DNA of 26,055 nt from Euglena gracilis (lineage: Eukaryota; Euglenozoa; Euglenophyceae; Euglenales; Euglenaceae): positions 1 to 26,055 of the forward strand of contig CAAHFI010714587.1 of NCBI GenBank assembly GCA_900893395.1. Direction: 5' to 3'. How positions within the stretch are numbered: position 1 is the first letter of the stretch; the number at the start of each line of letters is the position of its first letter. Positions 1-9,005 of this stretch are shown here, piece after piece. The translations under genes and the position numbers were made by a program. The notes beneath the pieces are model-generated. The model ran no database searches and was not told the DNA's origin. It saw only the letters and a program-made list of their open reading frames with translations.

Positions 1-2
1 AG

Positions 3-1320
3 AAAGGCGAGCACGAGTACAAGTTCATTGTTGATGGGAAGCCGACCATAGACACCCAGCAGTCCACCGTGACCCACCGAACGGTGTGCACAACGTCGTG
101 ACGGTGACGGATTGACTCGATCCGGTCGTTGTGCAACAGTTGCTGCCCGAGTGTGGAATGCAGTTTGCTTAGGTGGATTGATGACAGTTTCTGAGCCCTC
201 TCTTATGGTTTGGGTTAAAACCCTTGGGTTAAAAAAGGGCCAAACGCTTCTTTGACTGTTCGCAAATGAGAGGCATACAAAACAGAAGAAATTCCAAATG
301 CTGTGAATCCCCATTTTGGCTCCCGGTGAAGCTCCAATGTTGCCATGCAACCTCAAGAAGGACGGATTTTAAACTTGAATTAGCTGGGTCGGCCAGGGCT
401 CAACGGAAAAATTACAAAGCCCTTTCAGGTGGAAGGGGGGTTTCAGGACCTCCACCTTTGTTCGATAGGGCAGAAATTATTATTGGATCAGATTTATTTT
501 GCCATCCACAGCGTTTTGCAGCAACTCCAAAGATTCGGGGCGGTCAAGAAATGAGAACCTAAAAAATTAGATTGGGGTCGTATTTTTCGGGTCTGTTTCT
601 GGAAGCTGCCAGGGGGGGTCTTTTTTTGAGGGGGTTAACACATCGCACTCAATTCTGCCCGCTGAGGAGTAGCACATCACAAGGTACACACACTGTTTGT
701 GGTTGGCGCGGGTTGTCATCCCATCCCCCGCTATTCGTAACAGCAGACCCCTGTCCCACGTGACACCAAAGGCTGGCCATCAGTGACCGGGCCCCAATCC
801 TGGGCAGCGGGGAGATGGACGACTCCCTGCACCTCTTCGGCAAGGCCAAGTGAAGGGGGACGACGGCTATGGCCAGGAGGAGGCGATCTTCGAAGAGACG
901 CGGAAGTTCCCTCCGCTGTGCCCTCCGCTCAGCGCCCGCCCATTCTTCCCTTTCTGGTCGACGAACTGAACGACGTTGACAATCTGTCAAGCAAACCGTT
1001 GGAAGCAGTTTATGGCCTAAGAGGCTGATGCACCGGGGAGCGAAACCTTCGACTTGGCTGGGTGATCGAGCCGCTGGGTGGCGCTGGCCCCACACCTGCG
1101 GTACACGCGCTCAATCTCCTCGCCGCAGAAGCGGTACTTCGGGGACACGCCCGCCGGGGCGCCGACCGCGTACCGCCCGTCGGGGGACCCGGCGTGCTGC
1201 CCATGCCCCTCCACGTCACAGTGAACCACGTCTACTTCCAGCGGCGGGACGGCTACAGCCTGATGGGCACGGCCAGCGGCAGGCTGCATGGAAGGGAGGG
1301 GCCGTTACTTCACAAACAAA
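3..1320 (+). pseudogene. AMPK/SNF1 beta-subunit-like gene, 3' part (CBM48 end plus ASC/AMPKBI pieces)
   Basis: The beta subunit is the scaffold of the AMPK/SNF1 kinase heterotrimer: its CBM48 module binds glycogen or starch, and its C-terminal ASC domain holds the alpha and gamma subunits. Bases 3-79 read GEHEYKFIVDGKPTID, the typical end of an AMPK-type CBM48. The expected continuation NGVHNVVTVTD is at 80-115 but one frame over, as if a base were missing. Bases 853-940 read DDGYGQEEAIFEETRKFPPL, which resembles the family's YGQE...F...PP(I/L)LPP linker. Bases about 1165-1290 read LHVTVNHVYFQRRDGY, matching the family's HV(M/I)LNHLY signature. The last strand of the domain (...RYFTNKP at about 1300-1320, compare KYVTTVLYKP) is in yet another frame. 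The gap 116-850 could be an intron. The pieces do not join cleanly, so this is either a decayed copy, a multi-intron gene with assembly errors, or both. Family assignment is fairly sure; functionality is not. Confidence 0.6.
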
Positions 1321-2840
1321 CCGACCCACCCACCCTCACCCCCTCCCCCATCGCATTGGGACCAGCGCGTCACTTTGGCCCCACCGCGCGCGCGATCCAG
1401 CCAGCCAGCAGCTCGTTTCCAGCCGCAGATTCCCTTCCCCTCCATCGCGAAGTGTCATCCCTGTCCGGCTGCCTTTTGAGGAGGCTGGGCAGAGTGTATG
1501 GAGGGCTGGCCACCTCTCAAAGGCTTTCTGGCCTTTGAGCTGAACCTTGGGGGGGTCGTTACGTGACGCCCTGCTGGCACAGAGCTGTTTTAAGGGTAGG
1601 ATCATGGACGATGCAGCCGTGCGTTCCTATTCACCTCCCAGAGAGTATTGAAAGGGAGAGTAATTTGAGATCCTTAGGACACCGGTTTGGAAGTATTTAC
1701 GACCAAATGTCAAAAACGAGGGTTTTGGGGCAAACTTCCGGCAAACAATTATTAAATAAATTTTTATAACAGAGCCCCTGAATTTTCAATAAATGGCCAA
1801 GGAATTTGCACCAAATATTGGTTTTGCCCCTAAAGAAAAGGGCTTAAAGTAAAACAAAGTTTGCAGGGGAAAAATCTGTGGGCAGTGCAAAGGTTTCCAT
1901 AACACCCCCCCCGAACTAGCCAAAACTGAACCACCTTGGACCATTTCAGCCACGCAAATGCCACCATCCACCTTACATAAGACAGGAGAACAAAGCCAAA
2001 ACAATCACTGGACACGTCCAAAGAACCATAAGGTTCAATGAAGTTCACGAAATCAAGAGTGGGGCCAGGGACGTATGGGAGGCTCGGAGAAAGGGGGAGG
2101 TTGGCACGACGTGGGTGGCTCCTACCCCGACTCTGACTAGGAGTTAAAGTTTCATTCAAGAGCCAGTCGAAGGTGAAGATACATGCAAAACTTTGTTGAG
2201 TAACCCCTAAATCTGCATTGGAAAAGCTCCGAAAAATGTTGTAATGGATTTTCAACATTTCTAAAGGGGCAATTACGAGAAATTTTCCAAAATACAACAG
2301 AAACAATTTCTTCAAATCGGGAAAGATTTCATTTTTTCAACCTTTTGCTCGCTCCAATTTTTCGCCACATATTTTTATCAAATCAATTTGAACTATTTTA
2401 AGCAGAGGAAGAGAAACTGGGGTCACAAGGGATTGTAAGGTTTTGGGGGTTTGAAATAATTTGAAACAAAAGGGCTGGAAAATTTTTTGCAATGAGAAAT
2501 ATCTGTGAATGTGAAAAAACCAAAAAAAATCACCTAAGCTTGCTTTGTTTGCTTTTCTTTTTGAAAGTAAACTGAATTTTTGTGAGTTTTTCCCCCAAGC
2601 ATAAATTCCAAAAACATAGAGATTTTTGCTTTTATGATGATTTGAACGAATGAGGACACAATCGGAATACAGAACGGACCACCAACCTCCCAGGGATGAA
2701 TATGAAAATTTCATAACACATCGACAAAAATTGCGGGGAAATGGGCGTCAGATGTGATTGAAGGAACATGGTTTTGGAGGAAGGACAATTGGTATGCAAT
2801 TTCAAAAGTTTTGCAAACAGAAAGTGTTAAGCTTTTTTTT
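1321..2840. other. gene-poor spacer
   Basis: I see no supportable gene here. Bases 1321-1560 are C-rich, and AT content rises after about 1750. A 161-codon open frame on the minus strand (1830-2315) has no recognisable motif and looks like chance. Confidence 0.4.
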
Positions 2841-2870
2841 GGTCGATGTGCGCATTTTCGCAAACCGACC
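2841..2870. repeat. 30-base imperfect palindrome, family A copy 1
   Basis: Reads GGTCGATGTGCGCA then TTTTCGCAAACCGACC. It pairs with itself and resembles copies at 3928, 4015, 7283 and 7411. The shared pattern is GG-pyrimidine-rich start, TGTGCGCA, a short centre, TGCGCACA or a variant, and a CC end. Confidence 0.6.
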
Positions 2871-3175
2871 AAAAACCGTTTTGAGCGCCGGTGTACAAGG
2901 GGTAGAGTGAGAGGAGCGGACAGAATTCGGGCGATTTCTCGTTTTGGCCCCGGCACTCCCGGGAAATACGTGTTTTTTTTTTGCTGTTTGTTTTAGGTCA
3001 GAATGACACGAAAACCCCCAGACCTATCCCCCCAAAGTGAAAAAAAACACCGACAAAAACACCAAGACCCTGTGTGACAACTGCAAGCGCCAGGTGGTGC
3101 TTTGGAGGTGGGGTGGCAGGTCCACCCTTTTCTTGCTTTCTGCATCATTAACGCAAAAAAATTACCTTGACCCCC

Positions 3176-3214
3176 TCCCAACTATATGCCCCCCCGGGGG
3201 CCATATAGTTGGGA
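3176..3214. repeat. 39-base near-perfect palindrome
   Basis: Perfect 13-base arms (3176-3188 TCCCAACTATATG; 3202-3214 its reverse complement) flank a C7-G5-C centre that is itself nearly self-complementary. It lies 8 bases before the microsatellite block. It could form a hairpin or cruciform, or be the end of a small mobile element. No function can be read from it. Confidence 0.8.
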
Positions 3215-3221
3215 GCTGCCA

Positions 3222-3346
3222 CATATATATATATATATATATATATATCTATATCTATATCTATATCTATATCTATATCTATATCTATATCTATATCTAT
3301 ATCTATATCTATATCTATATCTATATCTATATCTATATCTATATCT

Positions 3347-3377
<31 letters not shown>

Positions 3378-3815
3378 TATATTATATTATATTATATTAT
3401 ATTATATTATATTATATATATTATATATGTATAATATATGTAATATGTATAATATATATAATATGTATAATATATATGTATGTGTATAATATACGTAATG
3501 TTGTATAATATATGTAATATATGTATAATATATGTAATATTATGTGTGTATATATATATATATTATATTATATTATATTATATATATTATATTATATTAT
3601 ATTATATTTATTATATAATATTATATTATATATTATTATATTATTATATATATTATATTATATATATTATATATATATTATATTATATTATATTATATAT
3701 ATTATATTATATTATATTATATTATTATATTATGTTACGTTATGTTATGTTATGTTATGTTATGTTATGTTATGTTATGTTATGTTATGTTTATGTTATA
3801 TATTATATCATATAT
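3222..3815. repeat. compound AT-rich microsatellite block
   Basis: In order: (AT)n from 3223; about 20 copies of the hexamer ATATCT (about 3245-3366); a short (AT)n; about 7 copies of the pentamer TTATA (about 3381-3416); mixed TATAATATGTA-type repeats to about 3560; more (ATATT)n-like sequence to about 3730; and about 12 copies of TTATG (about 3731-3791). The apparent long open frames here, with alternating Ile-Tyr or Leu-Tyr, are artefacts of the repeat. Confidence 0.95.
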
Positions 3816-3927
3816 GCCGCATTTTTAAGTCGGTGGCAAGTTGCCCAGCAATGCCCCACTGCTGTTTAAGGCTCCGTGGCACCCATATGACAACATAAAT
3901 GATGTCGGTATGCGCAAATGTGCACAT

Positions 3928-3956
3928 GGACGATGTGCGCATTGCGCACACCGTCC
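3928..3956. repeat. 29-base palindrome, family A copy 2
   Basis: Reads GGACGATGTGCGCA then TTGCGCACACCGTCC. It is self-complementary except for one pair and is the best-preserved member of the family A palindromes. Confidence 0.65.
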
Positions 3957-4014
3957 ATTTTTAAAACCAACGGTGCTGGACCCCCTCTGTTGAATACTGC
4001 TGGGTTTTTTGGGC

Positions 4015-4044
4015 GGTTGGTGTGCGAAAATGCGCACATCAACC
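4015..4044. repeat. 30-base palindrome, family A copy 3
   Basis: Reads GGTTGGTGTGCGAAAA then TGCGCACATCAACC. It has the same architecture as the copies at 2841 and 3928 and lies 146 bases before the TIR element. Confidence 0.6.
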
Positions 4045-4184
4045 ATTAAAATCACAACTGTGGGCACTAACCAAAATTCTTTTTCAGCCTTGAATTGATT
4101 TTGAAGCCTTGGCAACAGTTTCTGAGACAAGAGAAGATAGACAGGAGGTGACCGGATTGTGGAGGTGTTGTTGTAAGGTATGTC

Positions 4185-4189
4185 TGAGA
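4185..4189. repeat. target site duplication, left (TGAGA)
   Basis: Five bases directly before the left TIR, repeated exactly after the right TIR. Confidence 0.75.
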
Positions 4190-4213
4190 CTTAGGCGGCC
4201 TAACTCGCACTTA
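4190..4213 (+). repeat. left terminal inverted repeat (24 bp)
   Basis: Exact reverse complement of 6892-6915. Confidence 0.88.
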
Positions 4214-4818
4214 AGGTTTTCATTTTAGCTTGCGCTTTGGCGCAAATTTTCGATTTCTTTGAGACCCGGCGGTAGAACCCACCCTTTTGACCCTCTGGTT
4301 CCGCGGAGGACCCTCCACGGTGGCGTGTGCATCATTTTCCGATGTTGGAACCCGGGAACAGGCCCAATTTTGGTGTTTTTCAGCCTGTGCACCATTTTGA
4401 AAAAGGTCCAAAACCCTGGGTTTGACCGCCGAGACACTTGAATTTTCCCAAAAATGGGCCGAAACCCCCGTTGTGAGTCCCTCGTTTTTGAAGCCTTGAC
4501 AGTGTTCCCCGGATGGTGCCACACAGTCCAGGTGACAATTGGCCCTTTTTGTTGCTTTTTTTGGCTCTGTGATGTGTCCGTGAAGAGTTTGGTTGCTGAG
4601 GCATCCAGAGGGTGGACTCTACATGCACGTTGTGAAAAGTTGGAAAAAACGGCGTGTCACAGAGTTGTGATCCCTGGGTGCTTGAAGCGTGAGGAGCGGT
4701 ACAGCGGGAACCACCCTGGTGGGGGGGTTGGGGGGACTGAGGACAAGCCTAGGGACCTCTCCCAACGTCTGGTGAGCAACGCCAGGCCCCACACTGCCGG
4801 GCACAGAAGGCAATGGTT

Positions 4819-5295
4819 AAGGACATTTGCGCTTAAGCGCAAATTTTTAGCTTGCGCTTAAGCGCAAGTTAAAAAATTTGCGCTTAAGCGCAAGCTAAAA
4901 CAGAAGCCCATGAGCTTATGGGAGTCCCTCTGATGTGTTACGGTGTGTCGGGGGCCCCTCTCTGAACGGCCAGAGTGCGGGCTTGGTGAGGAAATACCTT
5001 GCGCCGAAGCGCAAAGGACATGCCTACATAATGCACTGCTTGTTCATCCACATTACACGTCAGCCGCGTGTTTGCACTTCTCAGTTTTTTGTATGATGGT
5101 TTGCGCTTCGGCGCAAGGTATTTCCTCACCAAGCCCGCACTCTGGCCGTTCAGAGAGGGGCCCCCGACACACCGTAACACATCAGAGGGACTCCCATAAG
5201 CTCATGGCTTCTGTTTTAGCTTGCGCTTAAGCGCAAATTTTTTAACTTGCGCTTAACCGCAAGCTAAAAATTTGCGCTTAAGCGCAAATGTCCTT
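4819..5295. repeat. large inverted repeat, 197-bp arms, 84-base loop
   Basis: The left arm 4819-5015 and right arm 5100-5295 are reverse complements, with one substitution and one single-base indel seen by eye (about 99% identity). The spacer is 5016-5099. The arms contain eight of the 16-base palindromes. The hexamer CAATGG lies just outside both arms (4811-4816 and 5298-5303) and may be a target duplication of a foldback element inserted into the larger TIR element. Confidence 0.88.
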
Positions 5296-6110
5296 TTCAA
5301 TGGCAGATGTATTTGAATGTGTTCGTGCTGTGTGAGAAGGTGGGGGATAGGGGAGAATGGTGAGGGGGTTTGTGCACTGCTGTGCCAGAAGCTGGGTTGG
5401 TGCTTTTGAACTATTCAGGTGCTGGGGAGGAAGTGGTTGTTACAATAAGACGAATGGTGGGCGGTAGGCTGTGGTGCCTCAGTGACCTTGCACTCGGTGC
5501 ACAAAGTGGGGTTTTTTGGGGATGTTGACAGAAAGGCTTTTTCTGCTGAACAATGCCTCCATCTGCCTGGTGGCATGTGGCTGTCTGGTGGGTTGCAAAA
5601 TACCGCAAAAAGGCGTGTCAGCATGTCTTCCCTTCTCCGCCGCTGTTGATGGGCCTTTCAATTTCTCAATTTCATTCGCTCATCCCCAAAGTTCTGTGCT
5701 TCAAATCCTGGGCGAGGAAAGGGGGGTGACGAGCTTCTTTAAAACACCTTTTCGACGCCTAAAACTGTTTCCTCGGCTGTGGTTCCCAGGGTTTATCTGG
5801 TACCTGTTCTTTTCCACACAGGTATTTTCCGACTTTTAAAAGTCGGCCAAAGAGATGGGCCCCTCAGGCACGTTAAACGGCGAGGCAAGTGGGAGGAACC
5901 TCCGGCACTGGAAGTTGGGTTTACAACGCATAGGACAAGACACGTCTGGATATCAAGAAGTTGGTGGTTGTTTTCACAGACCAGGGGGTTGGCTTCCTGT
6001 CCCAGGCAAGGCTTCCCTCCATCTGAGCTCTGTCCGCTCTGGTGATGAGATGCTTCCAGGACTGCTCTCTCCACCGCAGTGATAAAAAGGGAAAATACAA
6101 CTTGATGGCT

Positions 6111-6507
6111 GTTGCGCCAAAGCGCAATGGGTAGGGTCATGAAGAATGGAAATTTAAGAGTTGTATTGCGCCAAAGCGCAAGTAGAAATGCACTTTTAAA
6201 ATTGTCAAAGCAACGCGGCTCTTGCGCCGACGCGCAATGTTGACCAGTTTTAAGTCAACGTGACTGAGAGTAGGCTTCCGTCCCCTGTTCTACATTTTTG
6301 TGCTCCATCCCCTCTGGTGTTGTTACTCCACCAGGGCCGTTCTCTCTCTGCGTTGTGAGATAAGTTTTAAACAGTTATATTTGCGCTTCGGCGCAAGCCA
6401 TGTTGCTTTTGCAATTTTAAAAATTGTATTTCTATTTGCGCTTTGGCGCAAGGTAACTCGTAAATTTCCATTCTTCATGAGCCTACCCCTTGCGCTTTGG
6501 CGCAAAT
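6111..6507. repeat. diverged inverted repeat, ~130-bp arms
   Basis: Bases about 6111-6240 match the reverse complement of about 6378-6507 at roughly 80-85% by eye. A shared block, TCATGAAGAATGGAAATTTA, is seen on + at about 6138 and on - at about 6480. The spacer is ~137 bases. It is older than the 4819-5295 repeat, judging by its divergence, and each arm carries three 16-base palindromes. Confidence 0.75.
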
Positions 6508-6891
6508 TGAAACACACGTTGACTCAAAAGTTGTTATCATTGTCCAAGTGCGGCAGTGGTCACCCACGTGTTGAATCACAAAAAAGTCAAAAATTTGCGC
6601 CAAAGCGCAAATGGTTTTATTTTTTGTAATTTCAAAAATTTGCGCCAAAGCGCAAATGAGTAGTGGAGTCCCCTCGTTTCATCACCCGGCGCTTTGTGTT
6701 CATGCACACTGGGACCCGGGAGCGCTGTGCCCGTGGACTGTGCAGTTCCCAGTCGTTGCTTTCGTCCCCAGGCCCTGGGGTGCAGGGAGACACTATTTTC
6801 AGACTGTCTCGAGTCTCAGGCCACGGTGGTCGGTGGTCAAACTTTTTTTGGGATTTGCGCGTCGGCGCAAATTTACAGTCACTTTCAAAGC

Positions 6892-6915
6892 TAAGTGCGA
6901 GTTAGGCCGCCTAAG
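6892..6915 (-). repeat. right terminal inverted repeat (24 bp)
   Basis: Exact reverse complement of 4190-4213, followed at once by TGAGA. Confidence 0.88.
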
Positions 6916-6920
6916 TGAGA
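6916..6920. repeat. target site duplication, right (TGAGA)
   Basis: Identical to 4185-4189. Confidence 0.75.
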
Positions 6921-7269
6921 AGGTCAAATGAAACGTGTCAGTGTATTGCATTATATGGCTCATTGAACAGAGGGATTTTCAAGTCAGCAGACACATCCAT
7001 TTTCAGCCAATGAACTGTGCCTCAATTTTGGATTAAAATCCTGGGGGTGAAGGGCACTTCTAAACTCAGTTTTTGAGGATAAACCCTGAAATTTTTGGAA
7101 TTTTTTGATGATTCAGGGGGCTGAAATGGTTTTTCACACTTTCAATTGCCGATGCCCGAATTCGGGCCCGCAGGCTGGCGCTTTAGTTGTGTTTAAGTTC
7201 TACAAAATACTCGCATTTAAGGATTTCCAAACTGCAATAGTGCCTCACCTTCTAAATGGTATGTGTGTT
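6921..7269. other. gene-free spacer
   Basis: AT-rich sequence in which I see no supportable gene or repeat. Confidence 0.4.
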
Positions 7270-7370
7270 AAGTTTTACAAGTGGTTGGTGTGCGCAGATG
7301 TGCAAATCGACCAAAAAGTCTGTTCTTGCATTTGCACAAACCAACCACTTGTACAATTTTACAAACACAT
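7270..7370. repeat. inverted repeat built around family A palindrome copy 4
   Basis: The block ACAAGTGGTTGGTGTGCGCA at about 7277-7296 is matched in reverse complement, with some changes, at about 7325-7355 (TTGCACAAACCAACCACTTGT). The inner 7283-7312 is itself a family A palindrome. A long open frame running through here (7105-7575) has no recognisable domain and follows the repeats. Confidence 0.6.
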
Positions 7371-7410
7371 CAATTGCAGCTGGCACATGTGGCCCTTTTC
7401 ACAAACACAA

Positions 7411-7440
7411 ACGGTTGGTGCTCATTTGCGCACACCGTCC
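7411..7440. repeat. 30-base palindrome, family A copy 5
   Basis: Reads ACGGTTGGTGCTCATT then TGCGCACACCGTCC. Its right half is identical to the copy at 3928-3956. Confidence 0.6.
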
Positions 7441-8044
7441 ATTTGTGCATTTGCCCACCAGACCACCAATATCTCACACAGCCAAGCTTCAGGTATCGCT
7501 TCAGGCTTAGGCACACCTCACCATATCGTTCAGTCAATATCCCAAGTTAATGAGACAGCCATTGCAGGGTTCTAAACACACCTGCTGGGTGTTGGGCATA
7601 TTATATACTGCGGTGATACCTGCTCTTAGGCACCCTATTTGCCAAAGTCCCTGCTTCCATCTCCGCGTAATGGGGTACCAGATCACATCCTTTTTTTACA
7701 TTTTTGTGTTTTGGGGGTCATTTTCATAATGCATATTTGTGCACATCGACAAAGAAAAAAAAGCTCAAGTGCGAGATGCGCCGCCTGCGTTCATGAAACT
7801 TTTACCAAGTTCTCCCCTCTCTTTTTTCTCTTTTTTCTCCCCACCCTTTTTACCAGTTTTTTTGTTGGTGTTGAAAACACACAGATTGAGTTCAAAGGTC
7901 AGTGGCCAAAACTCAGTGCTTTGTGTTTTTAACACAAATTGAATCGAAACAAAGAAATCGAAAAAAATGAAAACGTTTCTGTGCTCTTGCCAAATTGAAT
8001 TTAGCATCAATATTTAATCTTTTTCCGTGTGGTTTTTATTTCCG
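7441..8044. other. gene-free spacer, T-rich stretches
   Basis: No supportable gene. Bases 7800-7870 are pyrimidine-rich, and 8023-8052 (TTTTT-rich ending CTCAAG) could be the 3' end of an intron leading into the coding piece at 8045-8182. Confidence 0.35.
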
Positions 8045-8357
8045 ATTGCTCAAGATCAGCATGCCCTGATGAAGACTTGCCGATACAAAGCGAAATATTG
8101 CACCGTCGTGTTTCACAAGCCTGACGAGCCGTTTGTTCCCAGTGGAGCCTCTGTCCCGATGCCAGTTGGCAAGCCAAATTAACCGAAGGTCTGCTGCATT
8201 GGATGCCAAAGGCTAATCTGTATTATTATGGCCAACGAAGTTACCTTGACCAAGGCAATGTTGACATGGTTCATGGCTCGTTGACGCTTCTCAATACGCG
8301 GAGGGTCATGGAAGAGTTGAAATTGGGCAAACACCTATACCATCATGTCGGAACAGG
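8045..8357 (+). pseudogene. unrecognised host coding piece in two adjoining frames, ending at a splice donor
   Basis: I do not recognise this protein. Bases 8045-8182 read without a stop as ...HALMKTCRYKAKYCTVVFHK... and end GKPN-stop. They follow a pyrimidine-rich stretch with AG at 8053-8054 and 8058-8059 that could be a splice acceptor. From about 8177 a second frame reads LTEGLLHWMPKANLYYYGQR and on to HLYHHVGTG, ending at 8357 just before a consensus-like donor (ACAG|GTGAGT). Both stretches look like real protein in composition and codon use. Their contact at the stop suggests one exon with a small frame slip or assembly error, or two unrelated scraps. Confidence is modest that it is coding and low on what it is. 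Confidence 0.4.
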
Positions 8358-9005
8358 TGAGTGGTCAGTACAGGAAGTTGTCAGGGTCCCCAGCACCAGC
8401 CAACCTATCAGGGTTATTGTTCATCTCTTCCCTTGAAATACCACACAATCATCAAAATTTAAGCGAAAAAAAAGACCACAAAAATGATTTTCGTATGAGT
8501 ATGCTTGTGAAATGTATACCGTGGGGGACCACTTCCTATCAGGGTTTCTTTTCCCCATTACATCCCACCCGGGAAACTACACCTGACTGACAACTTCCTA
8601 ACCTGCCGGAACCAGGACCCTGACAGTCCGGGTAGGCAGCCCATTTTTGACCTTTTTTTGTCCAAAAAGTGACCATCTTGGGTCTCTTTTTGACCCTGAA
8701 AAAAGGGCGATTTTTGCGCGATTTTTTTTCGTTAGGACAGCCAGGCACAGCGGGTCGGGGGGGTCCCGGACCTAGAAAATCCGCGCGCCGAGCCTCCATT
8801 TCTGGAAGGCAAACCAAGCCAGTTGGAAGAACAACCCCAAACGCCGCGAGCGGCCCATCCACATCAAGCTATTTTTCGGCTGGCTAAATCATCCCCCCCC
8901 CCGCTGGACCGCGACCGTTTGTGGCCTGAAGAGGATGCGCCTTGACCTCTGCTCTTTGGGGTCAGGCCAGAACACTCAGGCCACGCACTTTGCCCTTGTG
9001 AGGCG
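8358..9005. other. spacer or intron
   Basis: Begins with the GTGAGT donor-like site. Bases 8640-8740 are T/G-rich with short repeats of TTTTTGACC. Around 8809-8888 one frame (ASWKNNPKRRERPIHIKL) looks faintly coding, but no start, splice pair or family supports it. Confidence 0.3.

Larger units (their letters stand above)
4230..6870. repeat. 18 dispersed copies of a 16-base palindrome TTGCGC-N4-GCGCAA
   Basis: Copies start at 4230, 4827, 4852, 4878, 4999, 5101, 5221, 5247 (one mismatch), 5272, 6112, 6166, 6222, 6381, 6436, 6490, 6595, 6640 and 6855. The six-base arms are constant; the four central bases vary (TTAA, TTTG, CAAA, TTCG, CGAA, CGAC, GTCG). Every copy found lies between the TIRs of the 4190-6915 element and none outside it. 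Several sit in AT-rich surroundings, so the GC-rich arms are not a composition effect. Confidence 0.9.
4190..6915. mobile_element. 2.7-kb non-autonomous TIR DNA element with 5-bp target duplication
   Basis: The ends are perfect 24-bp inverted repeats (4190-4213, beginning CTTAGGCGGCCTAACTC, and 6892-6915). They are bordered by an identical 5-bp direct repeat, TGAGA, at 4185-4189 and 6916-6920, as expected of a target site duplication. Together these make a cut-and-paste DNA transposon insertion very likely. No transposase-like open frame is visible inside, so the copy is non-autonomous. The interior is filled with palindromes: 18 copies of TTGCGC-N4-GCGCAA, a 197-bp inverted repeat and a second, diverged inverted repeat. 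I cannot fix the superfamily. A 5-bp duplication fits few of the commoner classes, and the terminal bases are not the CACTA, Transib or piggyBac ends I know. Confidence 0.82.

Noticed and set aside
1830-2315. 161-codon minus-strand open frame
   Set aside because: No motif, unusual hydrophobic/aromatic composition and no neighbouring support; likely chance.
3037-3898. Long open frames with alternating Ile-Tyr or Leu-Tyr
   Set aside because: They are translations of the AT-rich microsatellite and carry no protein information.
5415-5624. Minus-strand Cys/His-containing peptide (LCTECKV ... YCNNHF) recalling the zinc end of piggyBac-type transposases
   Set aside because: Only a partial motif with no upstream catalytic part, and the TGAGA duplication does not fit piggyBac (TTAA).
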